Positions 31,947 through 43,404 of a stretch of 64,000 bases of DNA are shown here, in pieces. The position numbers and the translations under genes were made by a program. Positions within the stretch are counted from its first letter, which is position 1; every line of letters begins with the position of its first letter. The DNA comes from Liolophura sinensis (Eukaryota; Mollusca; Polyplacophora; Chitonida; Chitonidae): the NCBI RefSeq assembly GCF_032854445.1, contig NC_088297.1, forward strand, positions 16,069,127 through 16,133,126, in the 5' to 3' direction. Below the pieces are notes generated by a model, which saw only the letters and a list, made by a program, of their open reading frames with translations, made no database searches and had not been told where the DNA came from.

Positions 31947-32617
31947 ATTTTACCTGTAATGAAATTAGATTTATTTGTTTAATGACACATTAATTGCCAA
32001 TACAAAATTGTGCGCGGCAATTGGAAGAGCGATTTGGTCAGCTAGATGTAAGTGATTTGCATATTCAGGCCGCTATATGTTCTCCAACATTTAGACAATG
32101 TCATGCGTCTCTGACTGTAGCTCTAGCAGCCACCATCAGTCAACGTATGCTTGCACTAGGGTATGTTAAGAAATGGAGAAATCATTCATCTTTCATCAAG
32201 TACCTGCAAAAGTCCTTTACCTAGAAGTATGCGACTTCCCCATAGCTAGTCTCCACAGCACTTTACACTTTTCTTCCATCTCTAACACATTACGTGACGT
32301 ATCTGCTCTGCCATGCATTTTTCTTTCGCTCTATGACGCAACAAACATTTCTGAAACGGCTGATGCAGGATGGCGTTCACAAGCGGTTGTGTTGAAATAG
32401 ACTTTAAAAAAGTAAGACAACGGAAAGTTTAATAAAAGGACAAGAATGTCTTTGATGGGAATTGTTTTGCAGTTGCTTGGAAATATAAAAATTATCAATG
32501 CGTTCTTCACAGAACAGCAACACTGATCAGCGAAATTGCAGTTTTCAAATGCGAAGTTTCAGTTTCAAGGTGTGGCCAGTTCTTGTAGCAGCCATTTACA
32601 ATTAGATTTCCCATGAT
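31947..32617. promoter_or_regulatory. MTERF3 upstream region
   Basis: No other gene is seen. On the minus strand CTTCCAATTGCCGCGCAC (32011-32028) contains a CCAAT box about 65-80 bp above the start codon. A promoter role is inferred from position only. Confidence 0.35.
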
Positions 32618-33079
32618 TCAGTTCACAATATTGGCAGGTGGCGCAAGCTTCTGCAGATGAAACAGCTGCATATTTCCAGATAATGGGACTACTGAAAGCT
32701 GGCTTACTCTATGCTGCAATCTGTTCCTCATCAATTCATGAATGGTGGGGTCTCTGACAAGACGTTGAGCAACAATAAATATGGGTGTCACAATATTTCT
32801 CAACCAACACTCACTGTACCTGCACTTATTATACAGAGCCTCACTGTTTAAAACTGGTTCAAGACTTTTGCCAGATTTAACCTCTAGCCAAGTCTTCAAT
32901 TTTATACTTATCATAAAAAAAATGGTGTACCAGTGTATTAAACATGCACTAAAAGTTTTGCTGTTAAACTGTGACTTTGGAGAACCGCATTGGCTGCTGA
33001 GTTTCGCTAACCTTTTTAATATAAAATAAGACTCAACACCAGTATTACTTGTCATTGACAAATAGATGTACCAGGTCAC
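32618..33079 (-). CDS. Unassigned 153-codon open frame
   Basis: A continuous frame long for this AT-rich DNA. I recognise no family. It contains HWYTIFFMISIKLKTWLEVK and LYNKCRYSECWLRNIV and ends LAPPANIVN. Codon use looks noncoding-like and there are no repeats or signal peptide. It could be a chance frame, an exon of an unknown gene or a decayed element. Confidence 0.2.
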   Translation of the reverse strand: MTWYIYLSMTSNTGVESYFILKRLAKLSSQCGSPKSQFNSKTFSACLIHWYTIFFMISIKLKTWLEVKSGKSLEPVLNSEALYNKCRYSECWLRNIVTPIFIVAQRLVRDPTIHELMRNRLQHRVSQLSVVPLSGNMQLFHLQKLAPPANIVN

Positions 33080-33473
33080 TGCTTGTTGTAACGCATTTCC
33101 GAAGCTTTATGGCAAGAAACAAGTTTCTTGGCTTCCAACCCCGTCAATTTCATCTGAGAACTGGGTGAAGCTGACCTGCTCGGTACGTTAGTACATTGTT
33201 AAATTTAAAGGACAAGACCAAAAATTTTTGACTTGGTTTCAGTTGTCTTTAGACGTTACTTCATAAAGACAAGACCCAGGCACACTTAAATCAGATTTAA
33301 TTTATGAGATTAATTAAATAATTTCTAAAACGAAAGTAACGCACATGGTGCAAGTAGGGAGAGCAATAACACCACAAAGCTAATGTCCGCATACACTGTG
33401 TGGCGATAAAGCGGAGGTGTGCAGCTGGTATGTGCAAAGATATATACACACCCATCATATCAAAGACATTTAA
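33080..33473. other. No recognised feature
   Basis: Nothing recognised. TCAAAGACATTTAA at 33460-33473 is the left target duplication of the next SINE. Confidence 0.4.
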
Positions 33474-33829
33474 TTGGTGAGTGTGTGCTTGGGGTTTAAC
33501 GTTGTACTTAAAAATTTTTCAGTCATATGATGACAAAGGAATCCTTAGGGTGCATGTAATGTGCCTCCTTGCTGCAGGACGGATTTCCACCGCTCTTTTA
33601 TCTACTGCTGCTTCACTGAAACACCTTACCAAAGGCAAGTAAGTTGCCCTGCCAGAGCCATTATGCTGATACTAGTCAACCAGTCGTTGCACTATCCCCA
33701 TCATGCTGAACGCCAAGCGAGGAAATTACAACTTCCTCTTTTAAGATCTTAGGTGTAACTCGACCCAGGACTGACCCTGGATCTACCGCTCCCAAAGCAG
33801 ACACTCTACCAACTGTGCTATTGGGCTGG
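33474..33829 (-). repeat. SINE-B, full length with target duplication
   Basis: From the tail (TGGGGTTTAACGTTGTACTT) to the tRNA head (CTCTACCAACTGTGCTATTG). Flanked by TCAAAGACATTTAA on both sides (33460-33473, 33830-33843), a 14-bp exact duplication that shows target-primed insertion. Confidence 0.95.
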
Positions 33830-34049
33830 TCAAAGACATTTAAGCAACACTTATTCCATCACGTGGACAAGTTGATTGTTGTTACACAGACCTACACCAG
33901 GACACAAATCCCATCTTCCTCAGACATGACAGACTCCGTAGCTCACCTGCACTATATAGGCCTTATGTGGACTGGCCGTGTTTTGCCTTCCACATTTTAG
34001 CCAGCAATCATTACCCTTGGCATCAGAGTTTTACTAGACATTCAGGTTA

Positions 34050-34307
34050 TTTATTTATTTATTTATTTGATTGGTGTTTTACGCCGTACCCAAGAATATT
34101 TCACTTATACGACGGCAGCCAGCATTATGGTGGGTGGAAACCGGGCAGAGCCCGGGGGGAAGCCCACGACCATCCGCAGGTTGCTGGCAGACCTTCCCAC
34201 GTACGGCCGAGAGGAAGCCAGCATGAGCTGGATTTGAACTCACAGGGACCGCATTGGTGAGAGAATCCTGGGTCATTACGCTGCGCTAGCGCGCTAACCA
34301 ACTGAGC
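34050..34307 (-). repeat. SINE-A, full length with target duplication
   Basis: A complete, well-preserved copy: tail, GTTTTACGCCGTACCCAAGA, core, and head to GCTAACCAACTGAGC. Flanked by CATTCAGGTTA at 34039-34049 and 34308-34318. Confidence 0.95.
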
Positions 34308-34318
34308 CATTCAGGTTA

Positions 34319-35540
34319 AACATACTCAGACTGACATCACTGAACTCCATCACTGTCTCTTTACATTTATATAAACCTCACAGTGTACAGCACAGCGAGG
34401 CCCTATTTCATCAGGTCTACTTTCTAGAAGGCCTGACCTGATCGACTTGTATGGATCTGATTTTTTGTCAGCTATATTTTCATGTACATGTGTATCAAGC
34501 TTAATATACAGGTTTATAAACAACAATCAACTACATATGTACACCACATGATGTACGTGAGTGATGTGAAAAAGCCTCTGATATAAGAGGCAAAATGCTA
34601 CAGCACACATCTGCCTCATCGCCACATAGCGTAGCCTACATGCTAACATAGTACTATGTTGTTGTTGCACTGCCTACATGCACCACGTGCGTCATTTCCA
34701 TTTTATATATTAGTTCAATAATCGGTTATATTAAAACCGATTCAAGTATGCGAGGGTTTCATGTTTACGAAAGAGGATCCAGAAACAAGTGAAACGAAGT
34801 CAAAAAATCGTTGGTCTTGTCCCTTAAATCAGGTGTCAGCTTCACTCGGTTAGCTAGCTATTACATGAGACACTTGACTGATAACTGCACCCAAACATCT
34901 AAAATTACCCAAGTTTTATCCCAATTACTCGCCCCGGCTCATCAACGCAAGTACATAGTTAAAACCAACACTCCAACAGCATCATTCGCTGACCCAAATA
35001 CAGAACTATGAATATGACATGTACAACAACAACAAGACACTGACAGTCATAATATCGCCTTAAACTTACACAAAGAGGTGAAAATCTGGAACAAACAAGG
35101 GAATAAGCATAGAGATGAATAACGAGTCTGTCACTTCCTCAGTGTGCCATTTCACTTCTAATTGCGAACTCGACAGTGCGACGTTTATCATCTGTTTCCC
35201 ACGAGGTGAATGTGCGCCAGAAAACATGACCCTGTCAGGAGATTGTCGTGTTAAAAAGTTATACCCTGAAAGGAGTTGATCGTGTTAGCGGCCTGCTGTC
35301 GGGTCCCTCTCGTCAGTTTTAGGGATGTACTACTGCAATATTGTAGAGGGGAAAAATATACTTACAGTGGGAACATTTTCAGATTTAGCAGATACTGTTG
35401 AAGTTCGTCATCCCACAAACTCATTGCTCCGTGATATGATGCCAATCGCCACAGATATTACAACCGACAGCAAGAGTTGTGTCCCTTTCTCGTCATGTCC
35501 CTTAGTTCAGATGTATAGACGATACAGTGTTTACATTAAG
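34319..35540. other. No recognised feature
   Basis: About 1.2 kb without a gene or a repeat seen elsewhere in the window. Confidence 0.4.
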
Positions 35541-35544
35541 AGCT

Positions 35545-35655
35545 CAACGTGGCCGAGTGGTTATGGTGCTGGCGCAGAATAAAGGCACAGGAGACTAATG
35601 CTATCGCTGTGAGTTCAAGTCCAGTTCGTGCTGGCTTCCTCTATGGTCGTCTGTT
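35545..35655 (+). repeat. SINE-A, head and start of core
   Basis: CGTGGCCGAGTGGTTATGGT (A box) and GTGAGTTCAAGTCCAGTTCG (B box), then the core to GGTCGTCTGTTGG. The 3' half is missing. Confidence 0.85.
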
Positions 35656-35696
35656 GGAACAGACGGCTTTGTACTGGGCAGTAATTGTCTCATCTA

Positions 35697-35961
35697 CACT
35701 CAAAAGATTAATCTGTTAAATTTAGCAGAAAGTCTGTTATCTCGGTGATGCTAAAATGTATTCTGGTATTGCACGTGTGTTATATTCTGTTAAATATAAC
35801 ACACATATTCTGTTAATGCCACATAATCATTCTATAAGACCAACAGGATATTATGTTGAGTGTGACACAATATTGTGTTTCGATAACACAATAGGCCTAC
35901 ATTCTAGCATCACTCAGACAACAGACATTCTTTTCAATTTAACAGACTTTTTATTTGAGTG
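35697..35961. mobile_element. MITE E, copy 2
   Basis: Inverted ends of about 65 bp: left CACTCAAAAGATTAATCTGT... to GGTGATGCTAAAATGTA, and right (inverted) CACTCAAATAAAAAGTCTGT... to AGTGATGCTAGAATGTA. TA flanks both sides. It is 265 bp and non-coding. The TA duplication fits a Tc1/mariner-type helper. Confidence 0.8.
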
Positions 35962-36264
35962 TAATTGTTGTTGACAAAGCCACGGATTGATCTGGTTAGT
36001 ATGATCAACAGTTAGAATTGGTCATAAACGCCGAGTAATGCGTGTAGCTGCGCTCATCACTGCAGGGGATTTCGTGTTGTATTATTCGGTGTACATATTC
36101 CGTGTTAAAAGATAGAGTGTGGAAAATTTAATCGACATACTGGTCGGCCAACTCATAAACAGATATCACGTGCGCCGGTCTTAACAAAGCCACGTATAAG
36201 TTGTGTAACGAGATGGTGCATATGTTTAATTCATGAGTGTTCAAAGCAATACTAGTTCAATTGT

Positions 36265-36745
36265 ATATATAGTCCTATAGTAGTCACCACTGAGTCAATG
36301 CCATACACATAGCACTATAGTTAACACAGGGTTGAATTAACAATATGAGAAAGGTGTAACTACTGGGTGAATGTTGAATACATGACGCCATAGTTAACAC
36401 AGGATTGAACTCGCAATTTGAGAATAGCGTAACCACTGAGTCAGTGCCAAATACATAGCACTATAGTTAACACAGGGTTGAATTCACAATTTGAGAAAGG
36501 TGTAACCACTGCGTCTATGCTGAATACATAACACTATAGTTAACACAGGGTTGAATTCAAAATATGAGAAAGGTGTAACTACTGAGCCAATGCCGAATAC
36601 ATAACACTATAGTTAATACAGGGCTGAATTCACAATTTGAGAAAGGTGTAACCACTGAGGAAAGTTGAATACATGACGCCATAGTTAACACAAGGTTGAA
36701 TTTAGATTTTGAGTAGTGTAACTAGTGAGTAAATGTGGAAAATCG
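36265..36745 (+). repeat. 73-bp tandem array, about six units
   Basis: The word ATAGTTAA recurs at 36317, 36390, 36463, 36536, 36609 and 36681, a period of 73 (last 72). Each unit reads GTTAACACAGGGTTGAATTC...GAGAAAGGTGTAACCACTGAG with scattered changes. Confidence 0.95.
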
Positions 36746-37009
36746 TTTAAGTAGAGCTGAAATGTGTTCACATTTTTTCTTTTTCTACTAAAAGTATACA
36801 CAAATAATAACAGGAATATATTTGTGCAAAACTTGCAATATGCATGATGTTTCGAAAAAACGTGCGTTCACCAGTACGATCGGGTTTACATGCATGCAAT
36901 ATGATCAATATTATCAGCAAATATAAACACTCTCAAAGATCTCTTAGGGCACAACCGATCTACCAAGGAGTAGATTCGAACTCGCAAGAGTATAAGTTCA
37001 AGGAGTGAT

Positions 37010-37272
37010 TGGTTGATTGGTATTTTACGTTGTAGTCAAGAATATTTGACTTATACGACGGCGGCCAGCTTATGGTTGGAAGAAACCGGACAGAGCCCGA
37101 GGGACACCCACGACCATCCGTAAGTTGCTGAAAAAACCTTCCCACGTAGGCCCTACGGCCGGAGAGGGAGCCAGTTTGAGTTGGACTTGAACTCACAGCG
37201 AACGCGTTGGTGAGAGGCTCATGAGTCATTGTGTCGCGCTGCCAAGCTAACTTGTCGACCACGGAGGTCCCC
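37010..37272 (-). repeat. SINE-A, full length
   Basis: Tail to head (CTTGTCGACCACGGAGG). A short internal duplication (GTAGGCCCTACGGCC) is specific to this copy. Confidence 0.88.
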
Positions 37273-37364
37273 GACTTAGGAATATATAGTTTCTCTCTAC
37301 TTAAAGGCTTTAATTCTGCAGAACTTCTCTTCCATTCGATCAAACCAAATGTCTTACTAAATTC

Positions 37365-37395
37365 AGTAGGGGTGGGGGGGTGGGGGGGGGGGGTC
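37365..37395 (+). repeat. G-rich run
   Basis: GTGGGGGGGTGGGGGGGGGG: possible G-quadruplex on the plus strand. Confidence 0.7.
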
Positions 37396-37734
37396 CCACT
37401 TAGCGACTCTATATGAGTGGTCAAGATGAAAGCACTTATAAGACATCACCGTACAGTCCGATATTTTAAAACGTTTTACTCTGATAAAATTGGAACAAAA
37501 GATGATCTGTGTTGCAGGACAGTCTTTAATTCGTTTTCATGTGATGGTTACTTCATTTGTAATGTTTTTTTACCCTTAATCCAAATGCTGCGTGACAAAT
37601 GTACACGTATCAGATTCAGGATATCCGTATTAAAAGCGAATAAACGAATCATAATTAAGTAACTGAATGATTGATTGAGTGGTTCATAGATGATTGACTA
37701 ACACTATACACAACAACTCCTCACTTACCTTCAG
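37396..37734. other. No recognised feature
   Basis: Open frame 37417-37662 shows no family resemblance. Nothing else is seen. Confidence 0.35.
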
Positions 37735-37802
37735 ACGGAGCAACCTGCTGGTGATTGTGGGTTTCCCCCAGGCTCTGTCCGGTCTCCTCCCACCATAATT
37801 CG
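37735..37802 (+). repeat. SINE-A core fragment
   Basis: GCAACCTGCTGGTGATTGTG to CCTCCCACCATAATTCGGAG, with both ends missing. Confidence 0.75.
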
Positions 37803-37894
37803 GAGATCTGGAGGAAAACACTGCTGTTCGCCAGAACACTGACTCAAGGCCTCAGCCGAGTGTTCGAACATGCCACTTCACTGGTCATAGACTT

Positions 37895-37989
37895 CGTCGG
37901 TGGTAATAAGTGTCGTCGGTGGTAATAATTGTCGTCGGAGTTAATAAGTGTCGTCGGTGGTAATAAGTGTCCTTGGAGATAATCAGCGT
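37895..37989 (+). repeat. 19-bp tandem array, five units
   Basis: CGTCGGTGGTAATAAGTGT repeated with no gaps; the fifth unit is diverged. Confidence 0.92.
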
Positions 37990-38234
37990 TATTATTGGTA
38001 ATAAGTGGTTGACACATCTCCTTAATTCTAGGAGAATTATATTACACTGAATTCGCTTTGTGGGTAAAATACGCCCGTTTGAATGGAATGCAAAGTGCGG
38101 TTATTGTAGTTTCAAAAGCAAACAAAAGCATTAACGAACCAAAAAAAAAAAAAGACTCAGACAGCCGACCAGACAGAGACGAGAACAAAACCGATTTTTG
38201 TTGCTCATGGTAGCTTTAGGGCACCATACTTATA

Positions 38235-38390
38235 CCACTAGCCGTGAGTGGGAAGGTCTGGCACCAACCTGCGGATGGTCGTGGGTTTCCACCTGGCTCT
38301 GCCCAACTTCCTCCCACCATAATGCTGGCCGCCGTCGTATAAGTGAAATATTCTTGAGTACGGCCTAAAACACCAATCAAACAAATAAAT
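38235..38390 (+). repeat. SINE-A, 3' two thirds
   Basis: From CCGTGAGTGGGAAGGTCTGG to CAATCAAACAAATAAATACT. Confidence 0.85.
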
Positions 38391-38736
38391 ACTGGTAAAT
38401 TATACCACTAGCGCTTTTTTCCCTTAATCAGGAAACCCAGAAATAAGTCGTTATGACTTGTGTGTGGATAACAATGTTACTGGTTTACTGGCGTTTGTGG
38501 GAGCGGGATATAGCTCAGTTAAAGATTGACCAAAGATTGCTTTCGTGCAAAAAAAGACAAGCCTACATGAATGCTTTTAACGAAACCTATACCGATCTAT
38601 CAGCAAATTGCACATTACGGAATAAAGTATAAACTTTAACATCGAAAACTTTCAGCAAAAGAAGGTTTGTACCCTCTGTAAAATTGTTTTATTTAAGAAG
38701 TCAATCACAACGGTGGCTATCAAGACTACGCTCTAT

Positions 38737-39070
38737 ATATTTATTTATTTGGGGTTTACGCCGTCCTCAAGAAAATTTCACTTATGGCGACGCCGACCAG
38801 CATTTTCGTGACGCTCTATATAGGAAGGAGACAATGGGTGACCTTCCCCGCATGACTTGAAGTAAAGGTGTGTCGTATTTATTTATTTGATTGGTGTTTT
38901 ACGCCGTACTCAAGAGTATTCTCACTCCCATTAGGCGGAGGCGGAACTAGGCGGAGCCCTGAGGAAAACCACAACCGCCCGCAGTCTGATGCCAGACTTT
39001 CTCACGCACGTATGACAGGAGAGCAAGCCTGCATGATCTGGACTTGAACTCACTGCTATTGCCTTCTTCT
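38737..39070 (-). repeat. Two SINE-A copies in tandem order
   Basis: 38737-38806 is a tail fragment (GGGTTTACGCCGTCCTCAAG). 38876-39057 is a longer copy with tail, shortened core and the end of the head (TGGACTTGAACTCACTGCTA). Confidence 0.8.
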
Positions 39071-39342
39071 TATTGTTCTCTTTCACAAAAAATCCAAAAA
39101 TATGGAAGATCACATTTCAACTGACTTTTGGCACTCTTTCATCTGAACTTTAAATAATTTTTACGTTTTCTCCACCTTTAAGCAGTGACCGGGTCACCAT
39201 CAGGCTGAAATATTTATAGTTTATATTCATTTTTTTTATTGGATCGCGCATGCTCAGGGAACTTATCATGATATTTTGGCGCCGGACTTAATCAATAACT
39301 GGTTTATCAATTCATGCTGAATGCCGAGCGAGTATTGACTAC

Positions 39343-39591
39343 TTATTTATTTATCTATTTGATTAGTGTTTTGCGACGTAGTCAAGAATATTTCACTTAT
39401 ACCACAGCGGTCAGCACTATGGTGGAAGGATACTGAAAAGAGCCCAGGGGAAATGCAGGACCATCCGCAGGTGGTTGCAAGACCTTCCCACATACGGCGG
39501 GAGGGGAACTGACGGCAACCGCATTGGTGGGAAGCTGCAGGGCCATTGCCCCGCACTGGCGTGCTAACCCTCTCGGCCACGTAGGCCCCAG
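39343..39591 (-). repeat. SINE-A, full length
   Basis: Tail, core and head to CTCTCGGCCACGTAGGCCCC. Moderately diverged. Confidence 0.88.
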
Positions 39592-41434
39592 GATTGACTA
39601 TTGTCTGATTGACTATATTAGCGTAATATACATATATTATTGTCAATTTTGAAGACCTAAGGATGACCCAACTTCGTTTAAACCCCGGTTTCTTTCACTA
39701 AGCAATCGTCTACAGGTTGAATTGATGATTGAGCCGATTTTTGGTTTTTAAGAAGAAAACTATAATACGAAAAGCAAAATCGCATGCAGCTTTAGCAATC
39801 GTTAGATTTCGAATCTCATCAAAAGACGTTAAAGGACGAGGATACATATAATCATTAAATAAATTAATTGAGTAATAATTATAAGGCTATGATAACATTG
39901 TTTTTATGTTATCCTGTGTATAGCTAAAATTATGTCCTTAAATCCATAAGCGTGATCGTTAAAAAACTACAATAAACACTTCTGGTGTAACAGATTGTCT
40001 TAATGTTACAAGAAAAAATGTCGATATATCTATCGGTGTACTCATTTTCGAGGTCAGCTTGTTCGGTCGTATTACCCCAACTTGAATGCATCAAGACCTC
40101 CCTTTTCTTTTTCAAAGAACCAGAAATACGCAACCGCGTATGCAGAGACCTATAGCTATTCAAAAAAGAAGACATGTCCCACAATTGAGGTCAGAGTCCA
40201 GGCAAAGTACACAATGGTCATTGAGAATCAAGTACCAAACAGGAACGGGTTCTTGAAACAGCTGATTTCTTTAACAAAGATATGGGCGTCGTAACTGACA
40301 CAGATTCTTCAGGGCTAAACTGGCTTCAGCCGGGGGCTGCTGGGGGCTGCCGGGGGTAATGAAAAGAAAGTTTCGCATTACTGACCCAGAGGACTATTTT
40401 AAGGTGCAAGCCGGTGTAACGGTCGCACTAGGAGTCCGAGGGTCACGTAACCTAGAGTTCTTTTGAGCATATGATTTTTCTTACCATACTCAGTCATTTT
40501 TTGTTAAGCTTAACTAAAAAGATCGTATCAAGAACGACTGAAACGGTATTCTGCATTGCCAACACGAACCTTCCTATACAACACGTCAATGAAATTCAAT
40601 CTAGTATATATAATGATTTAACATTTTGTTACTGAAGGAAGAGTATAGTTCAATAGATGAGAATCTAAGGAGACTTGAAAAACTGCTTCTTTCACTACAG
40701 CTCCGCAGCACTCAAGAAAAAAATAGAAACAAATTATCTCGGAAATCGAGCGAAAGAAAAAGGGAAGAAAACCTAAAACATAATATATCGGTGGGATGTA
40801 ATTAAAATATAATTAACATTTTGACTCCGTTCTTACATGAATAAGTTATGATAACTGAAAACAAGCCATCAAAATGTTATAAAAACTGTCCATAAACCAC
40901 ATTACTAGATATCGTTCTCAGGCTTTTTCGATTTTCTACGCTTGCGCGAACTGTGATATTTAAGTGGCATGGATAAGCCGCTTCGGTATTCATTCTGTAA
41001 TTATACCTATAAACTTAATTATAGGCCTATAAACTTGCACTTTGTGGACAAATGTTTGTGCATATATCTATATGTTTCAGTTTATTTGTAAGTAAACAAG
41101 CAATTCTTTTACATATATTTGTATAATCTTTTGTTGTATAGACTATTTCTTTCGCCCATATTCAGCTCTCTGTAAAATCAGGCATACTCGCTACCATATT
41201 TGTCTTTTTGTCAGCGACTCGTAACAACACAAGCTCTACACATGGATGTGTTGGGAGTCTATAATATTGCAAGGAAAGTAAATTTAGAACGTAAGCTCGG
41301 TTTAGACGGCAACAACCAGTTGCCTCGGGTGACGTAATAAGTAATAAAAAAACAGTGGGATACTGGATATTGGGTAGAGTTCAACATGTTTTGATGTAGG
41401 GCGACAGTTACCGAAACTGCTATCGATTTAACTG
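39592..41434. other. No recognised feature (1.8 kb)
   Basis: AT-rich. Open frames of up to 78 codons show no resemblance. A short GGGGGCTGCTGGGGGCTGCC stretch lies at 40334. TCGATTTAACTG at 41423-41434 is a SINE target duplication. Confidence 0.4.
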
Positions 41435-41795
41435 ACCGGCCCGGATAGCACAGTTGGTAGAGCGTCCGCTTCGGGACCGGTAAATCCAGGATCAATCCTT
41501 GATCGAGTCACACCTAAGACTTTAAAAGAGGAAGTTGTAACTTCCTCGCTTGGCGTTCAGCATGAAGGGGATAGTGCAACGACTGGTTGACCCGTATCAG
41601 TATAATGGCTCGGGCGGGGCGGCTTACTTGCCTTCGGTAAGTCGTCTCAGTGAAGCAGCACTAAATAAAAGAGCGGTGGAAATCCGTCCTGCAACAAGGA
41701 GGCACATTATACGTACATGCACCCTAATGATTCCTTCGTCGTCATATGACTGAAAAATTGTTGAGTACGACGTTAAACCCCAAGCACTCACTCAC
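41435..41795 (+). repeat. SINE-B, full length with target duplication
   Basis: Head AGCACAGTTGGTAGAGCGTC with an anticodon-like stem CCGC-TTCGGGA-CCGG, a B-box region, a long core, and tail TTGAGTACGACGTTAAACCC ending in ACTCACTCAC. Flanked by TCGATTTAACTG (41423-41434, 41796-41807). Confidence 0.95.
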
Positions 41796-41825
41796 TCGAT
41801 TTAACTGTAAACCCTGTTACTGACA

Positions 41826-41973
41826 CTACCGTTGCTCTTTCCCCTTCATGCTGAACGCCAATCGAGGAAGGTACTTCCTCTTTTAAAGTCTTAGGTGTCT
41901 CGACCCAGGATTGATCCTTGATCTACCGCTCCCGAAGCGGACTCTCTACCAACTGTGCTATCTGAACCTGTCG
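41826..41973 (-). repeat. SINE-B, head half, inverted beside a full copy
   Basis: From GTTGCTCTTTCCCCTTCATG to TCTACCAACTGTGCTATCTG. It is head-only and opposite in direction to the copy ending at 41795, so transcripts could pair. Confidence 0.85.
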
Positions 41974-42002
41974 TTTAGTACGAAATAGCCTTAATAAATG
42001 AA

Positions 42003-42080
42003 TGAGCAGAGCCAAGGGGAAACTCATAACCATCCGCAGGTTGTTGGAAGACCTTAATACGTACGACCAGCATGAGCATC
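42003..42080 (-). repeat. SINE-A core fragment
   Basis: GAGCAGAGCCAAGGGGAAAC to GACCAGCATGAGC. Confidence 0.7.
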
Positions 42081-42944
42081 ATCGTTTTCATCATCCAGTT
42101 CAACGACAACTCGATTCAGTACTAGTCGATATTTGGTTGGCCACACCAGCAAAAAAACGTTTCACAGTTATACAAATAATACTCCAATCACAAAACACAT
42201 AACAGATATTCCCATCACGAAAACGCATTAAACTCATTCATAATTACAGCATGATTTCTAACCAAGCCGAAAAACATGCTCGTGTCGCGTTTTGATACTA
42301 TATGTATATCGTCCAGGACGGTCTTATTAAAACTGGAACTAAAGTACATAAAGTTTCAAATGGCTACTACTTCACCGACTGACCCAGTTATTAGCCTAGT
42401 TTTTCACGTTGTCCCCACTGCTTCAGTCCAACTCCACTGACTATATGTGCTTCAGTTGTATTTCTGAATAAGTCTGATCTCAATGATATCGATTGATATA
42501 TACGGCCCTATAAATGCGCTATCAAAGGAAATAACCAAATATTTTCACATTTGAATTGGGAAAGATCACAAGGTATCTTAATTTACTTTTTCTTCGTAGC
42601 TAACAAGATGCGCGTGAAATCATAATTTTTTTTGTTATGTATGTTTCAGGGAGCACCGTTGATTACGCATGATAATCAAAATATTTATTTCAGTTGTGCT
42701 TTGATTGTAATTGTTCATATATCCATGCCCAGTGGCGATGCAATCGGCCAAACAAGTATTTCACAGTTCAAAGCCCAATATATACTGTCCCTTAGGTGTA
42801 TGTTACTATGTGACGGTAGGGACCAGTTTAACACAAACCGTTGTCGTAATTACTGGGCTGCGCATGTTTCTGGCAGCGCTGCTCCCTATAATTTCATGTG
42901 AACCTACCGCACTCTTCCAAAAATGTATTATCAAATCCATTAAT
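42081..42944. other. No recognised feature
   Basis: No gene or repeat recognised. Open frames at 42632 and 42711 have no family resemblance. Confidence 0.35.
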
Positions 42945-43055
42945 CCATATTTCACTTATACGACGGCGGCCAGCATTATGGTGGGTGGAAACCGGGCACA
43001 GCCCGGGGGGAAACCCACGACCATCCGCAGGTTGCTGGCAGACCTTCCCACTTAA
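42945..43055 (-). repeat. SINE-A fragment, well preserved
   Basis: ATTTCACTTATACGACGGCG to CAGACCTTCCCACTT; tail and head are both missing. Confidence 0.85.
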
Positions 43056-43266
43056 GAGATGCTGGACGCTCTGTCCATGTTTACTTACAAGAGAATTACA
43101 CTCATTGTAAAAACTCGTATATAGCTTTTTCCTGAAAATATTGACAGATTGTCAGACATCTGGAAATGAAGACTCGCTAAAGGGAGTTTCCAGATGTGGA
43201 TTCAAACCAGAATCAGACCAGTATTGAACGGATAGTAATTGTATCCATTGCACACTAATATGTACT

Positions 43267-43404
43267 TAATAAAACGAAAATTAAACACAATTAACGGTCA
43301 TAATAAAACGAAAATTAAGTACAATTAACGGTCATAATAAAACGAAAATTAAGTACAGTTAACGGTCATGATAAAAAGAAAATTAAGTATACAATTATCG
43401 GTCA
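43267..43404 (+). repeat. 34-bp tandem array, four units
   Basis: TAATAAAACGAAAATTAAGT then ACAATTAACGGTCA; the last unit is 36 bp. Confidence 0.93.

Noticed and set aside
35756-35974. 72-codon frame
   Set aside because: Lies wholly in the MITE at 35697-35961 and is made of its inverted ends.
36265-36745. CRISPR-like array because of regular spacing
   Set aside because: The whole 73-bp unit repeats with drift. There are no unique spacers, and the genome is animal.
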